From Defluviicoccus sp. (GTDB taxonomy: Bacteria > Pseudomonadota > Alphaproteobacteria > MPNO01), in contig JAPPIT010000011.1 in the NCBI GenBank assembly GCA_028820505.1, positions 13,488 to 65,203 on the forward strand: a stretch of 51,716 nt of DNA, in the 5' to 3' direction. A model generated the notes under the pieces. That model did not search any database, had not been told where the DNA came from, and saw nothing but the letters and a program-made list of their open reading frames with translations. The first letter of the stretch is position 1. Every line of letters begins with the position of its first letter. Both the position numbers and the translations under genes were made by a program. Below, piece by piece: positions 18,944 through 26,666 of this stretch.

Positions 18944-21086
18944 CCCGAGCCTTGCGAACAACCCGGCGCTCGACGACTGGCTCGCCATCGGGCCCGGCGG
19001 GACGGTCGTCGTGCGCAGCGGCAAGGTCGATATCGGCCAGCGCATCTCGACCGCCGTGGCCATGCTGGTCGCCGACGAGCTCGACGTCGATCCCGGCCGC
19101 GTGGAGACGGTGCGGACCGAGACCGGGCTTTCCCCCGACGAGGGGATCACGTCCGGCAGCTATTCGATGACCCAGACCGGGGAGGCGGTCCGCCGCGCGG
19201 CCGCGACCGCCCGGCGGCACTTGCTGGACCGAGCCGCGCGGGCCCTCGATGTCGATCCCGCGACGCTCGAGGTCGACGACGGAACCGTCCAATCGCGCGC
19301 CACCAACCGGCAGACCGACTACTGGGAGCTTGCGGAAGGAAAGCCCTTCGGGATCGACGTCGACCCGGAAGCGCCGCTCAAGCCGCGCGCGGCGCTGCGC
19401 CATGTCGGCACCGCGGCGGCCGCGCGGGGAATGGAGGACATCGTCCGGGGCCGGCCCTGGTTCCTCCAGGACATGACCCGTCCCGGCATGCTGCATGCGA
19501 GGGTGGTGCGCCCGCCGCATTACCATGCGCGCATTGCGAGCGTCGGGGAGGCGGTTCTCGACCGGCTCGCCTCCGAAGGAGTCCATGCGGTGCGCGACGG
19601 CAGTTTCCTCGCCGTGGCCCACGACGACGAGTACCGCGCGGCGAGGGCGGCGGAACGCCTCGCGGCGGCGGTTGTGTGGGACAATGGCGACGGGCTTCCG
19701 TCGGGCGACATCTATGACAGCCTGCGCGCCAACGACCGGGTCAGCCTTCCCGTGATCGACGGCGCGCCGGTGGAGGCCCCGGTGCCGCCGCCCGGCGAAC
19801 CGCCGGACGGCGCTACGGCCACGCTCGAAGCGCGTTACGAGCGGCCCTACCAGATGCACGCCTCGCTCGGCCCCTCCGCCGCGATGGCGGAGTTCGCCGA
19901 GGGCCGGCTCACAATCGTCTCGCACAGCCAGGGGATCTATTTCCTGCGCGCCGCGATCGCCGAGACCTTCGACATGGCGCCCGACGACATCCGCATCGTC
20001 CACGCCCCGGGGGCGGGCTGCTACGGCCATAACGGCGCGGACGACGCGGCGCTCGACGCCGCGATCGTCGCCCGCGCGCTGCCCGGCCGGCCGGTGCTGC
20101 TCAAGTGGACCCGCGAGGAGGAACATGCGTGGGAGCCCTACGGGACCTGCATGTCGATGGATCTGCGGGCGAGCCTCGATGCGAACGGCGCAATTGCCGC
20201 CTGGTCGCATGAAAGCTTCGGCGATACCTTCATGATGCGGCCGCGCTCGGGCCCGGACAGGATCGGCCCGGCGCGCCTCCTTTCCACCCGGTTTCTCGCC
20301 GATCCGCTGGCCCCGCCGGTCATGGGTCCCGCGATGGGGCCGCATGTCGGCATCCACCGCAATCTCGACCCGCTCTACGACCTGCCCGACAAACGCCTGG
20401 TCAAGCATCTGGTGCGCGGCATGCCGCTCCGGGTGTCCGCGCTCCGCTCGCTCGGCGCCTACGCCAATGTCTTCGCCATCGAGTCCTTCATGGACGAGCT
20501 CGCCGAGGCGGCGGGCGTCGATCCGGCGGAATTCCGGCTGAAGCACCTGTCCGATCCGCGCGGCCGGGCCGTCATCGAGGCCGCGGCGGAGCGTCTGCAT
20601 CCGGCGGGCGCGGACTGCCCCGAGGGCCGCGGGCGCGGGATCGCGTTTTCCCGCTACAAGAACATCGCCGCCTATGCCGCGGTGGTCATGGAGGTCTCGG
20701 TCACGGATGCCGCGGAAATCAGGCTGGAGCGCTGCGCGGTCGCCGCCGATGCGGGGGAGATCGTCGACCGCGCCGGCCTCGCGGCGCAGCTGGAGGGCGG
20801 GGTCGTCCAGGCCGCGAGCTGGACCCTCCACGAGGCGGTGGCGTTCGACGGCGGCGGGATTACCAGCCGCGACTGGGAGACCTATCCGATCCTCGGCTTC
20901 GACAACGTGCCCGAGTTCGAGACGATCCTGGTCGATCCCGGGCGCGAGCCCTTCCTCGGCGCCGGCGAGGCCACGTCCGGCCCCACGGCGGCCGCCATCG
21001 CCAACGCGGTTTACGCCGCGACCGGGCTCAGGCTGAGGCGGATCCCCTTCACCCCCGACGCGGTGCGCGCCGCCGCGCTGGCATAG
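18933..21086 (+). CDS. Molybdenum hydroxylase large (molybdopterin-binding) subunit
   Basis: This 717-residue xanthine dehydrogenase family subunit resembles the IorB or nicotinate-dehydrogenase large subunit type. The start region VDIGQRISTAVAMLVADELDVDP, the SGSYSMTQTGEAVRRAAA segment and the late GAGEATSGPTAAAIANAVYAATG, with the conserved catalytic glutamate of the family, support the call. No Tat signal peptide is evident at the chosen start. Cytochrome c motifs found in some relatives are absent. ATG 18933 is chosen over GTG 18927 because GGAG lies seven bases upstream. Substrate unknown. Confidence 0.87.
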   Translation: MASNPSLANNPALDDWLAIGPGGTVVVRSGKVDIGQRISTAVAMLVADELDVDPGRVETVRTETGLSPDEGITSGSYSMTQTGEAVRRAAATARRHLLDRAARALDVDPATLEVDDGTVQSRATNRQTDYWELAEGKPFGIDVDPEAPLKPRAALRHVGTAAAARGMEDIVRGRPWFLQDMTRPGMLHARVVRPPHYHARIASVGEAVLDRLASEGVHAVRDGSFLAVAHDDEYRAARAAERLAAAVVWDNGDGLPSGDIYDSLRANDRVSLPVIDGAPVEAPVPPPGEPPDGATATLEARYERPYQMHASLGPSAAMAEFAEGRLTIVSHSQGIYFLRAAIAETFDMAPDDIRIVHAPGAGCYGHNGADDAALDAAIVARALPGRPVLLKWTREEEHAWEPYGTCMSMDLRASLDANGAIAAWSHESFGDTFMMRPRSGPDRIGPARLLSTRFLADPLAPPVMGPAMGPHVGIHRNLDPLYDLPDKRLVKHLVRGMPLRVSALRSLGAYANVFAIESFMDELAEAAGVDPAEFRLKHLSDPRGRAVIEAAAERLHPAGADCPEGRGRGIAFSRYKNIAAYAAVVMEVSVTDAAEIRLERCAVAADAGEIVDRAGLAAQLEGGVVQAASWTLHEAVAFDGGGITSRDWETYPILGFDNVPEFETILVDPGREPFLGAGEATSGPTAAAIANAVYAATGLRLRRIPFTPDAVRAAALA

Positions 21087-21138
21087 GGCCTGCCCGTTTC
21101 GGACGGGGTCAGCGTCCTCCGCCACCGCCCCTCTTGTC

Positions 21139-21248
21139 GTCATGCCCGGACTTGTTCCGGGCATCCACGTCTTGCGGCATCGCGCTTTGAGCAGGGACAA
21201 GCGAGGGGGCGGACCCACGTGGATGCCCGGAACAAGTCCGGGCATGAC
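21139..21248. repeat. Paired inverted palindromic repeat (CATGCCCGGACTTGTTCC family)
   Basis: A unit of about 32 bases at 21139-21170, itself a hairpin (CATGCCCGGA...TCCGGGCAT), is repeated as its complement at 21215-21248. The pair can form either two small hairpins or one long stem. The unit resembles intergenic repeats common in Alphaproteobacteria. Further copies lie at 21420-21451 and, partial, at 21772-21792. Confidence 0.85.
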
Positions 21249-21309
21249 GGAGGAGAGGCGGACGGAAAACCGGAAACGGTCGAAAATGATCTAAAAAAGG
21301 AAATTGCTC

Positions 21310-21338
21310 TTGACCCGGGACGCGTTCGATACCATATT
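21310..21338 (+). promoter_or_regulatory. Candidate orphan sigma70-type promoter
   Basis: TTGACC (21310-21315) and CATATT (21333-21338) are spaced by 17 bases and preceded by the A-rich tract CTAAAAAAGGAAATTG. No gene follows on this strand. A terminator-like hairpin comes about 19 bases later, so any transcript would be very short or read through. Confidence 0.4.
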
Positions 21339-21356
21339 TCGCACAGTCGGGAAGTG

Positions 21357-21386
21357 GGGGCGCCGGAGGTTTCGGCGCCCCTTTCC
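21357..21386 (+). terminator. Terminator-like hairpin
   Basis: A nine-base perfect stem, GGGGCGCCG with CGGCGCCCC, encloses the seven-base loop GAGGTTT and is followed by TTTCC. The stem is strong, but the T-run is only three bases, so termination efficiency is uncertain. Confidence 0.5.
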
Positions 21387-21419
21387 GTTGCCTGCCACAC
21401 CGCCCTGCCCGTTCCCTCG

Positions 21420-21451
21420 CCGTCATGCCCGGACTTGTTCCGGGCATGACG
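21420..21451. repeat. Third copy of the CATGCCCGGACTTGTTCC palindrome
   Basis: The copy reads CGTCATGCCCGGACTTG and then its complement to CATGACG, giving a near-perfect palindrome without the outer CCACGT extension seen in the first pair. A half copy, GGCAAGTCCGGGCATGACGG, follows at about 21773-21792. Confidence 0.8.
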
Positions 21452-21563
21452 GAAGAACGGAAGAAACGCCGCGGGTCTCGCGCCCGCCATGCGGAGGAGA
21501 CGAACATGCATGCGACCGCCATCGCCACCGACGCGGCGCTCCCGATGACGGAGGGGTTCCGCG

Positions 21564-21707
21564 ACATGCCGACCCGCGGATCGGATATGCCGACTCCCCG
21601 GCGCCGCGCGCGCACGGTCGGCATTTGCCGACGGCAATGTCGACCGGCCGGTCGAGTCGGCAAATGTCGACATTCCCGCCCGGCATTTGCGGAACGCGAA
21701 TGCCGAC
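21564..21707. repeat. Cluster of nested short inverted repeats with TGCCGAC core
   Basis: Within 144 bases the core TGCCGAC or its complement recurs at least six times. Perfect palindromes include GTCGGCATTTGCCGAC (21617-21632, two-base centre), TCGACCGGCCGGTCGA (21640-21655) and AATGTCGACATT (21663-21674). CGGCATTTGCG (21681-21691) and CGCGAATGCCG (21695-21705) form a further stem with one mismatch and the loop GAA. The role is unknown. Confidence 0.7.
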
Positions 21708-21834
21708 CCGGCAGCGATTTGTCTACCCGACGTCATGCACCCTGTCCGCAAATTCGTGCCGGACGGCGGCGGGGCAAGTCCGGGCATGACGGTAGGGGGC
21801 AGCGGCGGGCGCTTTTCGTTCCGCGGACGGCGGG

Positions 21835-22482
21835 TCAGGCGTTCCGGGCCGCCAGCGCGACCGCCTCGCCGGCGAGGCGCGCGACTTCGTCGAACCTGGA
21901 TGCCCGAACGAGAGTCGGACTCACGATCCAGCTCCCGCCGCACGCGAGGACGTTGGGGAGCGCCAGATAGTCTCCGAGGTTGTCCGGACCGATGCCGCCG
22001 GTCGGCACGAACCGGACGAAGGGGTACGGGCCGGACAGCGCTTTCAGGAACGGCACGCCGCCGCTGGCCTCGGCGGGAAAGAACTTGACCGCATCGAGCC
22101 CGAAGCCCAGCGCCCGTTCGACGCCGGTCGGATTGTTGATGCCGGGCAGGACCGGGAGCCCGGTCTCGAGGCAGGCCTCGACGACCGCCGGATTGAAGCC
22201 GGGCGTGACGACGAACTGACTGCCGGCGCGATGGGCCTGCTCCACCTGCTCGATGTCGAGAACGGTCCCGGCGCCGACCAGCATTTCCGGAATTCGCTCG
22301 CGCAGGATCCCGATCGAATCCGCCGCCGCTTCCGACCGGAACGTGATTTCGGCCACGGGCAGACCGCCCGCCATCAGCGCCTTCGCAAGGGGCAGCGCGG
22401 CTTCGCTCGTGTCCAGCTCCACGACGGGCAATATTCTTGCCTCGCCGAGCCGCGCCAGGACATTCGATAGGTTATCGGCCAT
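21835..22482 (-). CDS. eda: 2-dehydro-3-deoxyphosphogluconate (KDPG) aldolase
   Basis: This class I aldolase of 215 residues cleaves KDPG to pyruvate and glyceraldehyde 3-phosphate, the last step of the Entner-Doudoroff and hexuronate routes. E45 in VAEITFRS and the Schiff-base lysine K133 in DAVKFFPAEASGG are both present, along with GAGTVL and VPTGGIGPDNL. The ATG at 22482 matches the family start; an ATG at 22503 lies further into kdgK. The start overlaps the end of kdgK by 11 bases, so the two are co-transcribed and probably translationally coupled. Confidence 0.94.
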   Translation of the reverse strand: MADNLSNVLARLGEARILPVVELDTSEAALPLAKALMAGGLPVAEITFRSEAAADSIGILRERIPEMLVGAGTVLDIEQVEQAHRAGSQFVVTPGFNPAVVEACLETGLPVLPGINNPTGVERALGFGLDAVKFFPAEASGGVPFLKALSGPYPFVRFVPTGGIGPDNLGDYLALPNVLACGGSWIVSPTLVRASRFDEVARLAGEAVALAARNA

Positions 22483-23392
22483 CGTTTTCGATGTTGCGCG
22501 CAATCAACGCGCCCGCCGCGCCGACCACCCGGGAAGCGACATCGTGCCCGGCCAGGAGGCATCGACTTTCGTCTTCGCCGCGCAGCAAGGCCGCCAGATA
22601 GCCGCCGTTGAAGCTGTCTCCGGCCGCGGTCGTATCGACGACGTCGGGCGCCGGGGCGAATTCGGGATGCGCGTCGCGGGCGAGAAGCGGCGATACCGGG
22701 CCGAGCGCCCCCCGCTTGATGGCGCAGGCGCGCCAGTCGACGGCGGCGAACCGCGCGATCGCGGCCTCCTCGTCCGCATCGCCGAACAGGGCGATCTCGT
22801 CGTCGAGAGAGGGCAGGGCGATGTCGGCGACCTGCCACATCTCGCCGATCGAGCGGCGCGCGGTCGCGGCATCCTCCCAGAGTTGCGGCCGGTAGTTCGA
22901 ATCGAAAGCGACATGGCACGCGCCGCGCCCGCGCAGGCCGCGCAAATGCGCGATCAGGCGCCGGCGGGCCGAAGGATGCAGGACGGCCAGCGTGATGCCA
23001 GAGAGGTAGACGACGCTCGCCGCCGGCAGGGAAGCGAGGGTCTCGCCGGATGCGAACAGACGGCGCGCCGCGGAGTCGCCGCGCCAGTAGTGAAAGCTGC
23101 GTTCTCCCGCCTTGTCGGTCGACACGGCATAGATGCCGATGTTGCGTTCCCCGTCCATGTCGACTTGCGAAACGTCGATACCCTCGTCCTTCGCCGCGTC
23201 CAGGAAGGCCCGGGAAAGCGGATCGCGGCCCACGCGCGTGCAGTAGCCGACGCGGGCCGACGGGCCGAATTCCCTGGCGCAATAGACCGCCGTGTTGAAC
23301 GTATCGCCCGCAAAGCCGACGCGGAAGCCGCCCGCCGGTTCCTGCCGGATCTCGGCCATGACTTCGCCGATGGCGAGGAGGTGCAGCTTCAC
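22472..23392 (-). CDS. kdgK: 2-keto-3-deoxygluconate kinase (PfkB family)
   Basis: This 306-residue sugar kinase is predicted to phosphorylate KDG to KDPG, the substrate of the next gene. The N-terminal GEVMAEI and FAGDTFNTAVY segments are KdgK-like, and the PfkB signature with the catalytic aspartate is DTTAAGDSFNGGYLAALL near the C-terminus. The neighbourhood (eda directly downstream, TctCBA transporter upstream, 30-base gap to tctA) supports KDG kinase over other PfkB sugar kinases. Together they suggest uptake and breakdown of a sugar acid. Confidence 0.9.
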   Translation of the reverse strand: MKLHLLAIGEVMAEIRQEPAGGFRVGFAGDTFNTAVYCAREFGPSARVGYCTRVGRDPLSRAFLDAAKDEGIDVSQVDMDGERNIGIYAVSTDKAGERSFHYWRGDSAARRLFASGETLASLPAASVVYLSGITLAVLHPSARRRLIAHLRGLRGRGACHVAFDSNYRPQLWEDAATARRSIGEMWQVADIALPSLDDEIALFGDADEEAAIARFAAVDWRACAIKRGALGPVSPLLARDAHPEFAPAPDVVDTTAAGDSFNGGYLAALLRGEDESRCLLAGHDVASRVVGAAGALIARNIENDGR

Positions 23393-23422
23393 GGGTCCGG
23401 TGCGGCCGGAGACATGCCGGGT

Positions 23423-24934
23423 CTAATCCGCATTTCCGGGGCTCAGGCGCCGCCGGATGGCGATGAACAGGGGCCAGGCGAACAGGCCGATCGCGATCGC
23501 CATGATGATCGCCGAGATCGGGCGCTCGAAGAAAATGCCGAACGAGCCGTGCGCCATGATCAGGGACTGGCGCACCGAGGCCTCGGCGAGCGGGCCCAGC
23601 ACGATGGCCAGCACGGCCGGCGCCAGCGGGTAGTCCAGCTTGCGCAGCAGATAGCCCATGACGCCGAAGATCAGCATCAGCCAGACATCGTGCATGTCCT
23701 GGGTCGGCGCGTAGCCGCCGACGACGCAGAGGATGAAGATGACCGGCGCGAGGATGGTGAAGGGCATCCGGAGCACCATCAGGAAGGCCGGGATGAAGGC
23801 GATGTTGATCAGGAGCGCGAACAGGTTTGCCGCGTAGAGGCTCGCGATCAGCCCCCAGACGAACTCCTTGTGCTCGATGAACAGCAGCGGGCCGGGCTCG
23901 AGGCCCCAGATCACCATGCCGCCCAGCAGGATCGCCGTCGTCGGCGAGCCCGGGATGCCCAGCGTGAGCATCGGCAGCATCGATCCCGTGCTGGCCGCGT
24001 TGTTGGCGGATTCGGGCGCGACCACCCCGTCGACATTGCCCTTGCCGTAGGTCTCCGGGTTCTTCGACATCGTGCGGGCGACGCCATAGGCCATCAGCGA
24101 GCCCGGCGTCGCGCCGGCGGCCGGCAGGATGCCGACGAAATAGCCGAGGAAGGAGCCCATCAGCATCGAGCGGATATTGTGCCTGAGATCGGCGAGCGCG
24201 CGGACGACGCCGCGGATCGTCACCGCGGCGCGGCTTACCACCATCTCGCCCCGCGTGGTCTCCACGGTCCACAGGATCTCGCCGATGCCGTAGATGCCGA
24301 TCGCCAGCACGAGGAAGTTGATGCCGTGATAGAAGCCCGGCAGGTCGAAGAAGATCAGCCGGGGATTGCCGCTGACGATGTCGAGCCCGACGGCCGAGAA
24401 CATCAGCCCGATGAAGATCGAGAAGAAGGTCTTGGGGATATCGTCGCCGCCGAGCCCGATGAAGGTCGCGAAGGCGAGCAGCAGCAGCGCGAACTCCTCC
24501 GGCGGTCCGAAGGCGAGCGCGAAATCGGCCAGCGGCGGGGCGAACAGGGTGAACAGGACGACCGAGATGGTCCCGCCCACGAACGACGCGGTGGCCGCGG
24601 CGACCAGCGCCCTGTCCGCCTTGCCCTGGAGCGCCATCGGCCGGCCGTCGAAGGTCGTCGCCACCGCCGTCGAGGCGCCCGGGATGCCGAGCATGATCGA
24701 GCTGATCGCACCGCCGTACATGGCGCCGTAGTAGAGCGAGCCGAGAAATATGATCGCCGAGGTCGGCGGCACCAAGAAGGTCATCGGCAGCAGGATCGCC
24801 ACCCCGTTGACCGATCCCAGACCCGGCATCGCGCCGATGAAGAGGCCGGCGATGCAGCCCGCGACGATGAGCGCGAGGTTGATCGGCTCGAGCGCGACCG
24901 CGAAGCCTTCGAGGAGAAGCCCCAGGATCTCCAT
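23423..24934 (-). CDS. tctA: Tripartite tricarboxylate transporter, large permease TctA
   Basis: This 503-residue inner-membrane protein has many hydrophobic segments and the TctA family features: GMPGLGSVNGVAILLP near the N-terminus, GAMYGGAISSIMLGIPG, and a second PG-rich repeat GILPAAGATPGSLMAYG. TctA is the transport channel of a TctCBA secondary transporter. The start at 24934 shares one base with the stop of tctB (TGATG), a typical coupling. The linked kdgK-eda genes suggest that the cargo is a sugar acid such as KDG or a hexuronate rather than citrate (inference). Confidence 0.94.
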   Translation of the reverse strand: MEILGLLLEGFAVALEPINLALIVAGCIAGLFIGAMPGLGSVNGVAILLPMTFLVPPTSAIIFLGSLYYGAMYGGAISSIMLGIPGASTAVATTFDGRPMALQGKADRALVAAATASFVGGTISVVLFTLFAPPLADFALAFGPPEEFALLLLAFATFIGLGGDDIPKTFFSIFIGLMFSAVGLDIVSGNPRLIFFDLPGFYHGINFLVLAIGIYGIGEILWTVETTRGEMVVSRAAVTIRGVVRALADLRHNIRSMLMGSFLGYFVGILPAAGATPGSLMAYGVARTMSKNPETYGKGNVDGVVAPESANNAASTGSMLPMLTLGIPGSPTTAILLGGMVIWGLEPGPLLFIEHKEFVWGLIASLYAANLFALLINIAFIPAFLMVLRMPFTILAPVIFILCVVGGYAPTQDMHDVWLMLIFGVMGYLLRKLDYPLAPAVLAIVLGPLAEASVRQSLIMAHGSFGIFFERPISAIIMAIAIGLFAWPLFIAIRRRLSPGNAD

Positions 24935-25431
24935 CAGAGGAGCATCTCGTAGAGCGGGTAGAAGGCGGGCTCGGTGTACCCCTTGGGCAGGGTGATCTTG
25001 AGCGCGATCTCGAAGAACAGGAAGGTCGCCACCGGCATGGCGAGGGCGAGCGAGGCGGTGACCGACCAGGCATGGTGCCCGATGCCCCGCATGTAGAAGA
25101 TCAGATAGAGCGGGATCACCACGTAGACGCCGACGAGGTGGATCAGGCCGATCATCACGAACAACGATCCCGCGCCGATGGCGAAGACCCTGAGCGCCGT
25201 GCGGTCCATATAGGGCTCTTCGGAGCGCGACGGCGGGCTCTGGCGCCGCGCCCAGCGCAGCACGATCCAGCCGCAGCACACCAGCATCCCCGCGGCGAGC
25301 CAGAACGGGAAGGCGCCGCCGCCCGGCCCCTCGCCCTCGATCCAGCCGACCGGCAGTTCGGCCGATTTCCACATGATGTAGAGCGAGAACGCCGCCATGA
25401 ACAACGCCATGACGAGCTCCGCGCGACGCAT
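24934..25431 (-). CDS. tctB: Tripartite tricarboxylate transporter, small permease TctB
   Basis: This 165-residue membrane protein has four predicted hydrophobic helices, the usual TctB layout: an N-terminal helix (LVMALFMAAFSLYIMW), a glycine-rich loop with PFWLAAGMLVCCGW, and two helices in the C-terminal half. It lies between tctC and tctA on the same strand, separated from tctC by a hairpin and coupled to tctA. TctB proteins are poorly conserved, so the call rests on size, hydrophobicity and position. Confidence 0.88.
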   Translation of the reverse strand: MRRAELVMALFMAAFSLYIMWKSAELPVGWIEGEGPGGGAFPFWLAAGMLVCCGWIVLRWARRQSPPSRSEEPYMDRTALRVFAIGAGSLFVMIGLIHLVGVYVVIPLYLIFYMRGIGHHAWSVTASLALAMPVATFLFFEIALKITLPKGYTEPAFYPLYEMLL

Positions 25432-25460
25432 CGAGAGCGGCTCCTTCGTCGAGAGGGCTG

Positions 25461-25494
25461 AAAATATCCGGCCCGGCAGCGCGCCGGGCCGGAT
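25461..25494 (-). terminator. Intercistronic hairpin between tctC and tctB
   Basis: A perfect 11-base inverted repeat, ATCCGGCCCGG with CCGGGCCGGAT, has a seven-base loop and is followed on the minus strand by ATTTTC. It lies just after the tctC stop. It may act as a partial terminator or 3' stabiliser giving more binding protein than permease. Confidence 0.6.
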
Positions 25495-25507
25495 CGCGAA
25501 ATCCCGA

Positions 25508-26500
25508 CTACTTGATCTCGCCCATCGACATCAGCAGCTTGCGATGCGCTTCACGCTCCTTGACGAAGTAGTCCTGGAGACTCTTTCCGGTCAGCCAGCC
25601 GGGGAGGAGCCCCTTGCTCGTCAGGTAGTTCTGCCAGTCCGCGGACTTGTAGACCTTGTCGAACAGGTCGACGTAATAGGCCTCGGCGTCCGCCGGGATG
25701 CCGCCCGGGGCGACCACGCTGCGCTGCATGAAATAGGCCAGGTTCTGGCCGAGCTCGGCGAAGGTCGGGACGTCCGGAAACGCCTTCAGCCGGTCCGGCG
25801 TGAAGGTCGCGAGCGCCCGCGACTTTCCGGCCTTCCAGAAGCCGATCTGCTCGGACGGGTTGTTGACCGTCGAGTTGATGTGCTTGCCGATCAGCTGCTT
25901 GGCCACCGTTCCGCCGCCCTTGAACGGCACGTAGGTCACCTTGATCCCGTACGCGCCCTCCAGCATCGCGGTGACCAGCGAGTCCTCCTGGCCCTTGCCG
26001 GTGCCGCCCATCTTCCAGTTCTTGGGCCCCGCCTTCTTCACGGCGGCCACGTAGTCCTTGACCGACATGATCTTGGTGTCGGAGTGGACCCAGAGCTGGA
26101 ACGTGTCCTCGGCGAGCCGCGCGATCGGGGTGAACTTGGAGATGTCGACGCCGAGCCCCGGGTTGCGCAGCGGGGTCGTGTAGTAGCTGTTGAGCGTCGC
26201 CATGATCACATGCGGATCGCCCTGCTTGTCCTTGAGGTAGCGCAGCGCTTCCGCGCCGGACCCGCCGCCCTTGTTGATCGGCACCAGGGGCAGCGCCGCG
26301 AGCTTGTTCTTCTTGATGATGCCCTGGATGAAACGGGCGAGCCTGTCGGCCCCGCCGCCCTTGCCCGCCATGATGACGAATTCGACGGGCTTTTTCGGCT
26401 TCCATGTCGCCGCCGCGTCCGACGAGACGGCGAGCGTTCCGGCGCCGGCCGCAAGCGATATTCCAGCGGCCAGTGCCAGGGTCTTGCCTAAGTGCTTCAT
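25508..26500 (-). CDS. tctC: Tripartite tricarboxylate transporter substrate-binding protein TctC (Bug family)
   Basis: This 330-residue periplasmic solute receptor has a signal peptide over about residues 1-31 (LALAAGISLAAGAGTLAVSSDAAA). The mature start WKPKKPVEFVIMAGKGGGADRLARF is a Bug-type carboxylate-pocket loop, and the end, LTSKGLLPGWLTGKSLQDYF, is also family-like. It is the first gene of the minus-strand operon tctCBA-kdgK-eda. The ATG at 26500 follows AGGGGG with suitable spacing. The carboxylated ligand is inferred from the catabolic genes downstream, not from the pocket itself. Confidence 0.92.
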   Translation of the reverse strand: MKHLGKTLALAAGISLAAGAGTLAVSSDAAATWKPKKPVEFVIMAGKGGGADRLARFIQGIIKKNKLAALPLVPINKGGGSGAEALRYLKDKQGDPHVIMATLNSYYTTPLRNPGLGVDISKFTPIARLAEDTFQLWVHSDTKIMSVKDYVAAVKKAGPKNWKMGGTGKGQEDSLVTAMLEGAYGIKVTYVPFKGGGTVAKQLIGKHINSTVNNPSEQIGFWKAGKSRALATFTPDRLKAFPDVPTFAELGQNLAYFMQRSVVAPGGIPADAEAYYVDLFDKVYKSADWQNYLTSKGLLPGWLTGKSLQDYFVKEREAHRKLLMSMGEIK

Positions 26501-26666
26501 GGAGTCCCCCTATCGTTGTTCTTCCGATTTCCGCGACGGGGCAGCCCGCCGCAGAAGGGACTATGGAACGCCCGCCGCCGCGGCGCAATCGCGCTGCGGA
26601 GGATTCACCCGGCCACCCCGTCCTGGGCTAGACTCGCCGCCGCGCCAGGGAGGCCGGAGAAACCGC

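Larger units (their letters stand above)
21087..21834. other. Gene-poor convergent junction rich in hairpins
   Basis: This is about 750 bases between the ends of the molybdenum hydroxylase (+) and KDPG aldolase (-) genes. It holds four copies or part-copies of one palindromic repeat, a promoter-like pair, a terminator-like hairpin and a cluster of nested short inverted repeats. Several frames stay open here, but their translations have no family features and are not called. Confidence 0.8.

Noticed and set aside
21219-21789. Short open frames inside the hairpin-rich junction
   Set aside because: They run through the repeats (SGHDG, CPDLFRA are translations of the palindrome) and have no family pattern.
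22253-24952. Plus-strand 899-codon frame rich in Asp, Arg and Glu
   Set aside because: Antisense to eda, kdgK and tctA, which have full family motifs; no recognisable features of its own.
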